13,697 nt of DNA from an uncultured bacterium (lineage in GTDB: Bacteria > Bacillota > Clostridia > TANB77 > CAG-508). The stretch covers positions 1 through 13,697 of the forward strand of contig CAJMRU010000012.1 in NCBI GenBank assembly GCA_905215845.1, read 5' to 3'. This document shows positions 6,949 to 13,697 of the stretch, in pieces. The notes below the pieces were generated by a model, which saw only the letters and a program-made list of their open reading frames with translations, was not told the DNA's origin and did no database searches. How positions within the stretch are numbered: the first letter of the stretch is position 1; every line of letters starts with the position of its first letter. A program made the translations under genes and the position numbers.

Positions 6949-7902
6949 CTATAAAGAAATTTTTAATTCTAAAAAGTCTACATATTCATCATTTACTTTA
7001 TAATCTTCATAAAATCTTACAATTTTGTCAAATACAATTGTTTCCATACTTATTCCTTCATTATAATTATTACTAAATCTAATTTTCACATTTTTTTCTT
7101 CTCCTGCTTTTATAACTAAATCTTCTTCAAGACATTCAAACATAAAAGCATTGTATTTAAATCCATTTTTATCTTCTACATATACAGTATCACTTTCTAA
7201 TGTTGTGTCTAATAAAATATCATTTTCAGTATTATTTTTTACATCAAAAGAATAAATTTCATAATCCATATATATATCTGAATAATCTGCTGTAATTTTT
7301 ATTCCATCAACTTCTTCTTTTTTTCCTCTACGAACTCTTCCAACATATCCATTTATATTTAATTTATAATTTCCATCTTCTTTTACAATTGTATAATAAT
7401 CTTGAATTACTAAACTAGTAGGCTTAGTTCCTGTAGCTAACATATTGTTATATATCTTAACTAAATAAACATATATTTTATTAGTTGACCATGCTTGAAA
7501 TTCATAATCTTTATCTTTAGTAAATTTACTAGAACAATATTGATCTATGAATATTTCTTTTGATGGAAAAAGTTCTGTTTTACATTCTTTGCTTAAAGCA
7601 TCATAAGCAAGATCATATTCTTCATTAATACAATTTTTTAAAAAATCATCTATTAATTTTCCAAAATCCTTTTGTAAGTTTTTTGCTACTTTATCATCAG
7701 AAATTAATGAATTTCCTTCTTCTTCATAAGTATTTTCTTCAGCAACTTCACTTTCAACATTATTAGAATTATATTTAGATTGCATTTGCTCTCTATATGC
7801 TGAATTGAATAACTGCAAAATTGCTAAAAGGAATAAAACAATTATTACTATTATCCAAAATTTAAATCTATTTTGATTGTATAATCTAATGAACTTATTC
7901 AT
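6949..7902 (-). CDS. VirB8/TcpC-like membrane protein with NTF2-like and C-terminal beta domain
   Basis: A 317-residue predicted single-pass membrane protein with its C-terminus outside. Residues 14-32 are the membrane anchor, followed by an acidic linker (45-65). Residues about 70-195 look like an NTF2-like domain: a first helix (DFGKLIDDFLKNCINEEYDL), then ALSKECKTELFPSKEIFIDQ and beta strands ending at KLNINGYVGRV. Residues 200-317 are predicted all-beta with alternating hydrophobic residues (IYSFDVKNNTENDILLDTTL), similar in style to DUF4352 or telokin-like domains. VirB8 and TcpC proteins share the anchored NTF2 plan and build the periplasmic or wall-side part of the transfer channel, and the position after VirB6 agrees. 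The ATG at 7902 is preceded by a weak GGG-type site 12 nt away and by an in-frame stop, so no longer form is possible. Family assignment rests on architecture, not on a diagnostic motif. Confidence 0.65.
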   Translation of the reverse strand: MNKFIRLYNQNRFKFWIIVIIVLFLLAILQLFNSAYREQMQSKYNSNNVESEVAEENTYEEEGNSLISDDKVAKNLQKDFGKLIDDFLKNCINEEYDLAYDALSKECKTELFPSKEIFIDQYCSSKFTKDKDYEFQAWSTNKIYVYLVKIYNNMLATGTKPTSLVIQDYYTIVKEDGNYKLNINGYVGRVRRGKKEEVDGIKITADYSDIYMDYEIYSFDVKNNTENDILLDTTLESDTVYVEDKNGFKYNAFMFECLEEDLVIKAGEEKNVKIRFSNNYNEGISMETIVFDKIVRFYEDYKVNDEYVDFLELKISL

Positions 7903-7926
7903 ATATCATTTCATCCCTTTCTAAAA

Positions 7927-10245
7927 TTAATCTAATAGTTCTTTCATATCATTATTTAATTCCATTATCTGATGTTTAGTTAATGTAGTCGTTTTTTTAG
8001 CATTTTTCATAAATTTATTTTGTTCATCATAATTCTTCTTAAAATCTTTAGGTAATTGATTTGCTATACCTGCTGCATGTACTCTTCTTTCTTTGCTATA
8101 TCCTTTTTTCTTTAACTTTTCTTCTGCTTTAACCACTAGATTAAGATCTCTTATTCCTACATCATAATAATCTTGAAGCTCTTTTTCTAAAAATTCTTTT
8201 GCCTGTTCACCATTAAATCCTTTATTTATTAAAAATTGATAGTTTTCTGCACTTTCTTTAAATTCTTTAAACTCTCTTTCTCTTTCCTTCTTTTTAATAG
8301 TTTCCAACCTATCATAATTATATGAAGATTTAAAAGTACTTATTGTATTTGATTCTGAAACTTTCTTTTCCACTGCATCTGCAACTTTTCCAGCCATAGA
8401 TCCACCTAAGCCAGCTCCTGTTGCAACTCCTCCTGCTAACATACTTGCGGCATTTCCCATATCACCAGTAGTCATCGCTGCTGCTGTTGCTACAGTTCCT
8501 AAAGCTGTTGCTCCTAATCCTGCTCCAACTAATTTTGTGCCAGCTTTTGCAACATACTTAAGATTTTTTCCAATATTTTTTCTACTAAAAGTACTTTTTA
8601 TCTTTCTTCTTTTAACTTCCGCTACATCTTTTAATCCTCTCTTAATTCTTGATATATTGCTAACATTTTTTGTTTCTTTTTCTCCATTATCATTATCATT
8701 ATTCTTATCCTTATCTTTATCTTTATGATTTTCGCTTCCTTCTTTTTGATTGTTTACACCTACATTATTAGTATTTTGATCACCATATTCTACTCCCATT
8801 CCATCATCTCCAGCTACACTAGCTAAAGCAGTACTTCCAGCAGCAACTGCAGTCTTTGCAACACCCTTTGCAGTTTTTACAGCTACATCTTTTCCTTTAT
8901 CAATTAAGTCTACTGCTCCTCCTGCAATAGAAAGTAATGGGTTTTTAGTAACTGCTCCTGCCGTTTTCAATCCTGTAGAAGCTTTATCTAATACTCCACT
9001 ATTTTCTTGAGCCTTTTTTCCATTTCCTTTAAACATTCCAGCAACAGCTCCTACACCTTTCATAGTTAAAGCTCCTCCTGCAAAAGCTCCTAATGCTGAA
9101 GTTGATTCTGCTCTGTCTAAACCAAACATCTTCTTTATAAATTTTTCTGCTGGTAATAAAAATGCTATTGCAACAATTGCATAAATAGGATTATCTACTG
9201 CTAGTGACATAGCTGACGAAATGAGAACAGTATATAATATTAAATGAACTGGTTGAAGTATTGCATTCATTGTGTATTCCTTAAACCATAAATTAAATGC
9301 CTGTGCATTTCCATCTCTAACCTTGTCCAAAGGATAAGTTAAAGCTACTAATGGTGCAATCATTGTAAAAAAAGCCATATATAAAAATCTTTTAAAATAT
9401 GTAAATGTAAACATAACTGTATATATTATTAAAGCCACATATAAAATTGTATATATAGCTGAATCTCCAAATTCACTTGATTGAGCCATAAATCTAACAT
9501 AACCTGTTAAATTAGTCCTGAATCCATATGAATCACCTATTGTATTTTTTTCTATATCTGCTGCACTATTTACGGCTTCAGGATCTTCAGCAACAGCTAC
9601 TATTACATCGCTACTTTCTTGACTAAATAAATTTGTTATTTTCTCTGTAATCATTAAAATTCCTGACATTATTATATGTATAACAAATACCAAACATAAC
9701 GCTACTAACCAATCTACTAATCTTTGTTTGTATTTAGCTTTTTCAGGTGCAGTTGATCCTAATAAAATTCTAATTCCTAAATACACTAGTACTGAAAGTA
9801 AACCTACAATAGCAATATTTCTAAATCCCTTATACCAAGATGCAATAGTAGGTGCAATTTTTTCTGCTGGAGTTTGTTCTACTTTATTAGAACTAGATTT
9901 AGTTCCATCTCCATCTTCATCTAATTCAATCGCCTCATATTTATGGGGATTTACAAAGTTTATATCAAAAGCAGGAATTTTATTTGCAAAAATATTTTCA
10001 GGTGAATATAGTATATTAGGTATCTTCCAATCACTAAAAAAGATCCCATCTAGTTCTGTTCCTGATATTTTAACCCTTGATTCTTTAAGTGCAGTATTGA
10101 ATTGATCTGCTGTTACAAATAAATAAGATTTTTCTTTATTTTCCTTTTTAAAATTGGGATCATCCTGTGATAGCATTGACGATCCAATTAATTGAGTTGT
10201 CCCTAACATAAAATGATTCATTGCTCCGAACAACAACATCTCCAA
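7927..10245 (-). CDS. VirB6-like polytopic channel protein (main body)
   Basis: A 772-residue frame encoding the inner-membrane channel component of the T4SS. An extracytoplasmic region at 25-130 includes SPENIFANKIPAFDINF, a stretch typical of the Gram-positive VirB6/TrbL-like family. Membrane segments are seen at about 142-162, 176-200, 262-283, 286-306, 328-350 and 353-368, and the last is followed by LPAEKFIKKMFGLDRAE, another family hallmark. Residues 380-772 form a long soluble tail with Ala/Gly-rich segments (about 385-475 and 566-625), a Lys-Asp/Asn low-complexity link at 507-522 and a charged helical end. The first possible start is TTG at 10245, then ATG at 10239. Neither has a well-spaced ribosome binding site, and the frame lacks a signal peptide. 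The authentic N-terminus is probably in the overlapping frame beginning at 10402. Function by family is secure; the status of the 5' end is not. Confidence 0.85.
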   Translation of the reverse strand: MEMLLFGAMNHFMLGTTQLIGSSMLSQDDPNFKKENKEKSYLFVTADQFNTALKESRVKISGTELDGIFFSDWKIPNILYSPENIFANKIPAFDINFVNPHKYEAIELDEDGDGTKSSSNKVEQTPAEKIAPTIASWYKGFRNIAIVGLLSVLVYLGIRILLGSTAPEKAKYKQRLVDWLVALCLVFVIHIIMSGILMITEKITNLFSQESSDVIVAVAEDPEAVNSAADIEKNTIGDSYGFRTNLTGYVRFMAQSSEFGDSAIYTILYVALIIYTVMFTFTYFKRFLYMAFFTMIAPLVALTYPLDKVRDGNAQAFNLWFKEYTMNAILQPVHLILYTVLISSAMSLAVDNPIYAIVAIAFLLPAEKFIKKMFGLDRAESTSALGAFAGGALTMKGVGAVAGMFKGNGKKAQENSGVLDKASTGLKTAGAVTKNPLLSIAGGAVDLIDKGKDVAVKTAKGVAKTAVAAGSTALASVAGDDGMGVEYGDQNTNNVGVNNQKEGSENHKDKDKDKNNDNDNGEKETKNVSNISRIKRGLKDVAEVKRRKIKSTFSRKNIGKNLKYVAKAGTKLVGAGLGATALGTVATAAAMTTGDMGNAASMLAGGVATGAGLGGSMAGKVADAVEKKVSESNTISTFKSSYNYDRLETIKKKEREREFKEFKESAENYQFLINKGFNGEQAKEFLEKELQDYYDVGIRDLNLVVKAEEKLKKKGYSKERRVHAAGIANQLPKDFKKNYDEQNKFMKNAKKTTTLTKHQIMELNNDMKELLD

Positions 10246-10402
10246 TTCCAGCTATCAAATGAGACACTTCTTTTAATAAATCAAAACCTAAATCCCAAAA
10301 TCCTGCTTCAACTCTTACTGGTACTACAAAGCTAAAAAGAATAACAAATAATATAGATATTACTATCTTTTGTATAATACTTTTATTAGTTAAAAATTTC
10401 AT
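10160..10402 (-). pseudogene. N-terminal piece of VirB6-like protein (signal peptide), separated by frameshift
   Basis: An 80-codon frame with a strong ribosome binding site. Residues 1-33 make a clear Sec signal peptide: a basic start, a hydrophobic core (IVISILFVILFSFVV at about 13-27) and a VEA cleavage-type end. Residues 34-57 (GFWDLGFDLLKEVSHLIAGI, then GDVV) look like the start of a Gram-positive VirB6-like protein. After about residue 58 the frame turns polar and unrelated in character. Meanwhile the +1 frame begins a hydrophobic continuation (LLFGAMNHFMLGTTQLIGSS). The simplest reading is one gene of about 825 codons, broken by a 1-nt gain or 2-nt loss near the GTT repeat at 10229-10240. 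Alternatives are an assembly error, a programmed +1 shift, or a true small secreted peptide translationally coupled to the next gene. Confidence 0.6.
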
Positions 10403-10407
10403 TTTCT

Positions 10408-10413
10408 CCTCCT
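10408..10413 (-). promoter_or_regulatory. Ribosome binding site for the VirB6 signal-peptide start
   Basis: AGGAGG lies 5 nt before the ATG at 10402, within the 17-nt gap after the VirB4 stop. It is the only strong site for the VirB6 locus. The long downstream frame has no well-placed equivalent, which supports 10402 as the original start of the whole VirB6 gene. Confidence 0.8.
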
Positions 10414-10419
10414 TACTTT

Positions 10420-12384
10420 TTATACCTGTCGTTGCTTTTGTTTTGAAACTAATTTATTTAAGTTAGTTTCAACAAATTCGAATTCTTTTGCAGTTGGAAC
10501 AATCTGTAAAATAGCAGTATCTGATCCAACTTTTAATAACCCTTCTCCTTTAAGACATGTTACTAAAAATCCTGCTTCACCATCACTTAGTTTAAAAACT
10601 TCTTTCAAGTATTGAATTTCTGATTTATCCTGTGCTAAGAATAATTTTGTATCAGAAGATGTTAAAACAGCTTGAGCTTCTGGTCTTTCATAAAAGTCTT
10701 GAAATCTTTGTGATACAATTGCTAATGATACATTTCTCTTTCTAGCACGTCTTGCCATTGTATTTAAAAAGTCTACGGCTTCTGGATATGGAAGTAACAT
10801 CCATGCTTCGTCTACTAGTACTCTTTTTTGTCTTGCTTTACTTCTATCTTCACTATTTTTCTTTACATATTTCTCCCAAATCCAAGAAAGTAATATTTGT
10901 TGAGCAAGTGGCCTTGCAAATCTTTCTTCTAGTTGTGATATATCAAGATTTATAAATGGTGCTCCTTCTAATAATTCAAAAGTAGATTGTCCATCAAAAT
11001 ATGCCATTTGACCATTATACTCTCTTATATATTGTCTCATTACTTTCAATAAATAACTATAATGGAAACTATAATCTTTATTTAAATTAGATTTAGCCTT
11101 TTGTTCCAATCTTTTATACCAACTGCCTATTGTTGGCATTTCCTTTTTCTCTTTATATAACCTATCTCCTTTTTGTAAGGTTTCTCCTGATATATATAAA
11201 CTTGCAGGATCATTTGTAATTCCTCTACCTGCATATTCTTCTGATACTATTTCTGCTATAACTTGTTTAGTAATTTCATTTACATCTGTACTTCTTGTAC
11301 TACCTCTAGCCATAGTTAATAAAGCTTGTGTTACGTCTTCAACTTTATTTTCTACATTTAATACAATTCTTTCTCTTCCTGTTATTTCATCCTTAATTGA
11401 TTCTGGCTCTATATCAAATAAATTAATAACTGTCTTTGAATTAGGACTTAATACAACATTAATTCCTCCTAAACTCTCTGCTACTATCGTATACTCTCCT
11501 TCAGCATCCAGAGCTAAACTTTCTATTCCTGCTAATACAGAAGATCTTGATATTAAAGTTTTCATTGTAACTGACTTACCAGCACCAGATTTAGCAAATA
11601 TTACCATATTATAATTAGTTAATGATGGATGAAAATTATCGAATAATATTGGTGTTCCAGTTTGCTTATTATATCCTAAAGGAACTCCTGTTGAATGTCC
11701 TACTTCCGATGTAATAAAAGGAAATACTGTTCCCATTGATCTACTATCAAAAGAATGTATCTTTTTTATTTTATCTTCCATCAAAGGTAAATTTGATTTA
11801 AATCCTTCTTCTTGCATAGCCCATGTACTTTTCATACTAACAAGAGATTTGGACATTTCTGTTGCAAGCATTTTAGTCATTTTATCTAAATCATCTAAAT
11901 TATATGTAAATACTGTTGATATAATAGAAGCTTCATACATTCTATTAAATCCTGCTGCTATCTCATCTCTTAATTGCTCTGCTTCAAATCTTTTTTGAGT
12001 CAAATTACTTTCTCTATTGATATTTCCTCTATCAGCAGCCACTATTCTTTCTGTTTCTAACTCATTTATAACTCTATTTAATTCATTTTGTGATCTTGAT
12101 TCTGCAATTGGTGTTATATATATAGATGTATTTATATCCCCAAAAAAGTATAAATCCCTAAATAATTCTGGAAACGAACACATTCTAGGAAGTGATGATA
12201 CAAAGAAACTTCTTGCATATCTTGTTACATTAGAAATAATTTCTAAATGATCTATTTTTGAAGCATCTATTCCTGAAGGTGCTATTAATTCTTTAATAGT
12301 TTTCTTTTTCAAAGTTCCTGGTTCTTCTACTTTTTTAAGCTGTTGCTTTTTTTCTTCCTCTTGTTGTCTTTTTGATTTTCTCAT
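10420..12384 (-). CDS. virB4: VirB4-family T4SS ATPase
   Basis: A 654-residue cytoplasmic ATPase that energises T4SS assembly and substrate transfer. Residues about 40-250 are the VirB4 N-terminal region (FFVSSLPRMCSFPEL, then a helical part at 95-200). The RecA-like motor follows. Walker A is AKSGAGKS at 264-271, Walker B is RVLVDEAW at 521-528 with D525 and E526, and a conserved SQ motif (IVSQRF) is at 556-561. An Arg-rich helix (MARRARKRN) at 543-551 is the likely region supplying inter-subunit arginines. Length is typical for Gram-positive VirB4/TraE proteins and no catalytic residue is missing. The ATG at 12384 has GGAGG 9 nt upstream (12394-12398) inside the end of the preceding gene, so the 50-nt overlap is real and the protein starts independently. 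The assignment to VirB4 is secure; the exact subfamily is less so. Confidence 0.95.
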   Translation of the reverse strand: MRKSKRQQEEEKKQQLKKVEEPGTLKKKTIKELIAPSGIDASKIDHLEIISNVTRYARSFFVSSLPRMCSFPELFRDLYFFGDINTSIYITPIAESRSQNELNRVINELETERIVAADRGNINRESNLTQKRFEAEQLRDEIAAGFNRMYEASIISTVFTYNLDDLDKMTKMLATEMSKSLVSMKSTWAMQEEGFKSNLPLMEDKIKKIHSFDSRSMGTVFPFITSEVGHSTGVPLGYNKQTGTPILFDNFHPSLTNYNMVIFAKSGAGKSVTMKTLISRSSVLAGIESLALDAEGEYTIVAESLGGINVVLSPNSKTVINLFDIEPESIKDEITGRERIVLNVENKVEDVTQALLTMARGSTRSTDVNEITKQVIAEIVSEEYAGRGITNDPASLYISGETLQKGDRLYKEKKEMPTIGSWYKRLEQKAKSNLNKDYSFHYSYLLKVMRQYIREYNGQMAYFDGQSTFELLEGAPFINLDISQLEERFARPLAQQILLSWIWEKYVKKNSEDRSKARQKRVLVDEAWMLLPYPEAVDFLNTMARRARKRNVSLAIVSQRFQDFYERPEAQAVLTSSDTKLFLAQDKSEIQYLKEVFKLSDGEAGFLVTCLKGEGLLKVGSDTAILQIVPTAKEFEFVETNLNKLVSKQKQRQV

Positions 12385-13591
12385 TTGTCTCTACCTCCTT
12401 ATCTTTTGATTCATCTTCTCTTTCCTTTTTTATTTCCCTTATAGCTTCATTAGCTACATCTGCTCCTATATACCTTTTATTTTCTTTTAATATAATTTCT
12501 GCCATTTTACTAATTAAATCATCCATGTTTTGTTCTTTTTCGTCTGCTTTTTGATGACTCTTAGATTTTACTTTTTCGATTTTTTCATTTGCTAAATCTA
12601 TTGCTCTATTTTCTATTTGTTGATTTAAAATTTTTATTTTCTTTTCATAAACATCTTGTGACGTAGAATATAAATCTTCATACCCTGTCATTAATGCCTT
12701 TTGAAGTCCAAATACCTCAGAGTCATCCCTATTATATGCAACATATAATAAATCTAACAATTGCATTGAATTCAAAATCTTACCACTAACAGAACAAGCT
12801 GACAAAGTTCTTATTATTGATTGTGCTTTTGTATATAATTCTGAGAAAGCCATACTTTTTAATTCTTCTGCTTGATATTTACCATTTAAGCCTTCTTCTG
12901 GATAATATGGTATAACAATATAATACTTTTTATTTAACACGTTCTTGTTTAAACTCATTTTTTCAGTATTTGAAATAAGATCTGCACTATACTCCAACAT
13001 ATTTCTCTGTTTTGTCAGTTCAAAAAATTGTCTTTCCAATTGTTCCCTAGTATAATTTCCACTTTGTACATTTCTATTATATTCATACATCATACTATTG
13101 TAAGTTGCTTCAATATTTTTTACTCTGCTCTTATAATTAGCAATAGAACTTTCTAAATTTATTGTTCTAGTTTGAATATATATTTGTATTGGATGTCTTA
13201 AAGTATTTAAAAATTGTTGAAACCCTTCTTCTACTGCAACCTTTTCTAATTGTGACATTAAATCATAATTTACCCCTTGGCATTCAACAACCATAATATA
13301 TCTTTTTCCACCTTTTTGAACAATCATACTATCCTCTATTTTGTCAAATTCCATAAAATCATAAATTGAATTTTTAGAATATGAAATAGTAGAATTTAAA
13401 TCTGTAGTTGGTTTATTGGATTTTTTAGAGTTTTTATTAATTATATCAGATTGCTTTTCTTTCTCTTTTTTGCTTTTTTCTTTAGTTTTACTTTTTAAAA
13501 TGATATATGTTATAATCAATACTATTAATACTATTGTCATAATAATTACGCTTATCGATAATATATTTGTTATAATATTTTCATCAGTCAT
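12335..13591 (-). CDS. Membrane-anchored TraC-like protein (VirB4 N-terminal-like, no ATPase)
   Basis: A 418-residue predicted inner-membrane component of the conjugation T4SS. Residues 8-32 form one hydrophobic membrane segment, followed by a Lys-rich stretch (33-60) consistent with a cytoplasmic body. Residues about 77-310 resemble the TraC-like/VirB4 N-terminal domain: a short beta-rich part (IVQKGGKRYIMVVECQGV), a coiled helical region with a long charged helix at 145-200, and a strand (YYIVIPYYPEE) at 223-233. No Walker A or B motif is present, so it should not hydrolyse ATP by itself. The C-terminal 310-418 is charged, helical and low in complexity. It sits immediately before the VirB4 ATPase gene and overlaps it by 50 nt, so the two products probably work together. 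The family role is an inference from sequence character and context. A paralogue of, or partner to, the VirB4 N-terminal domain is the best reading. Confidence 0.7.
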   Translation of the reverse strand: MTDENIITNILSISVIIMTIVLIVLIITYIILKSKTKEKSKKEKEKQSDIINKNSKKSNKPTTDLNSTISYSKNSIYDFMEFDKIEDSMIVQKGGKRYIMVVECQGVNYDLMSQLEKVAVEEGFQQFLNTLRHPIQIYIQTRTINLESSIANYKSRVKNIEATYNSMMYEYNRNVQSGNYTREQLERQFFELTKQRNMLEYSADLISNTEKMSLNKNVLNKKYYIVIPYYPEEGLNGKYQAEELKSMAFSELYTKAQSIIRTLSACSVSGKILNSMQLLDLLYVAYNRDDSEVFGLQKALMTGYEDLYSTSQDVYEKKIKILNQQIENRAIDLANEKIEKVKSKSHQKADEKEQNMDDLISKMAEIILKENKRYIGADVANEAIREIKKEREDESKDKEVETNEKIKKTTRGRKKATA

Positions 13592-13697
13592 CTTCATTTC
13601 CTCCTTCATCTTTTGTATTTTCTTCCATATATACATATATTTTATTTTTATTTTTCTTAAATTTTATAAATCTCATAATAACATCATCTATGTTTTC
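13584..13697 (-). CDS. C-terminal end of a small T4SS protein, possibly PrgI-like (partial)
   Basis: An open frame enters from the window edge and runs 37 codons to a TGA. Its visible tail contains IDDVIMRFIKFKKNKNKIYV followed by a short acidic end. It overlaps the start of the next gene by 8 bases, with its stop just inside that gene, which indicates translational coupling within one operon. PrgI-family membrane proteins commonly sit directly before VirB4-type genes in Gram-positive conjugation operons, and they end in a similar basic and aromatic tail after two membrane segments. The PrgI assignment is therefore an inference from position and tail character only. The membrane segments that would settle it lie outside the window. 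That it is the end of a real gene is much surer than its family. Confidence 0.5.
   Translation of the reverse strand, partial: ENIDDVIMRFIKFKKNKNKIYVYMEENTKDEGGNEDD
13600..13604 (-). promoter_or_regulatory. Ribosome binding site deciding the TraC-like start
   Basis: GGAGG lies 8 nt before the ATG at 13591. It favours this start over an in-frame ATG at 13636, which has no comparable site, and over the ATG two codons upstream, which is too close to it. The site is inside the end of the preceding gene. Confidence 0.8.

Noticed and set aside
9728..10105. Open frame of 125 codons on the plus strand.
   Set aside because: It lies wholly opposite the VirB6-like gene, begins at TTG with no ribosome site, and shows no domain character; it is a by-product of codon use in the real gene.
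12335..12384. A run of A residues in the overlap of the TraC-like and VirB4 genes looked like a programmed -1 frameshift site producing a fusion.
   Set aside because: VirB4 is in the +1 frame relative to the upstream gene, so a -1 slip on A AAA AAG would not enter it. VirB4 also has its own well-spaced GGAGG and ATG.

Overview
The window is A+T-rich, and every gene lies on the minus strand, so transcription runs from high to low coordinates. Genes are packed with 17-30 nt spacers or short overlaps and strong AGGAGG-type ribosome binding sites. Together with peptidoglycan-directed enzymes, this points to a low-G+C Gram-positive host (Bacillota, most likely Clostridia or a related gut lineage). 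TGG is used for Trp and TGA as stop, so the standard bacterial code applies. No rRNA, tRNA, CRISPR array, insertion sequence or att site is visible.

The content is one continuous block of a conjugative type IV secretion system (T4SS), presumably from an integrative conjugative element or plasmid. In transcription order it holds: the last 37 codons of a small protein of possible PrgI type (13697-13584); a membrane-anchored TraC-like protein resembling the VirB4 N-terminal region (13591-12335); a VirB4 ATPase with intact Walker A and B (12384-10420); a VirB6-like polytopic channel protein that appears split by a frameshift into a signal-peptide ORF (10402-10160) and a 772-residue body (10245-7927); a VirB8/TcpC-like NTF2-fold protein with an added beta domain (7902-6949); a giant 1842-residue membrane-anchored cell-wall remodelling protein (6918-1390); and a second TcpC-like protein with two NTF2-like repeats (1366-59). 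The relaxase, the VirD4/TcpA coupling protein, and any integrase or regulators are not in the window and would be expected beyond its edges.

The genes fit one machine. VirB4 powers assembly and transfer, VirB6 forms the inner-membrane channel, the NTF2-fold proteins form the extracytoplasmic collar, and the giant hydrolase opens the wall. The most striking feature is that hydrolase. In one chain it carries an M23 endopeptidase, an SGNH/GDSL domain with its catalytic Asp-His pair lost, an M15 (VanY-like) peptidase, a class-A beta-lactamase-fold serine hydrolase, a 3D double-psi barrel inserted into a conserved helical scaffold, a phage-type lysozyme and a C-terminal CHAP/NlpC-like cysteine peptidase or amidase. 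Gram-positive conjugation hydrolases typically carry about two catalytic domains, so seven modules is exceptional.
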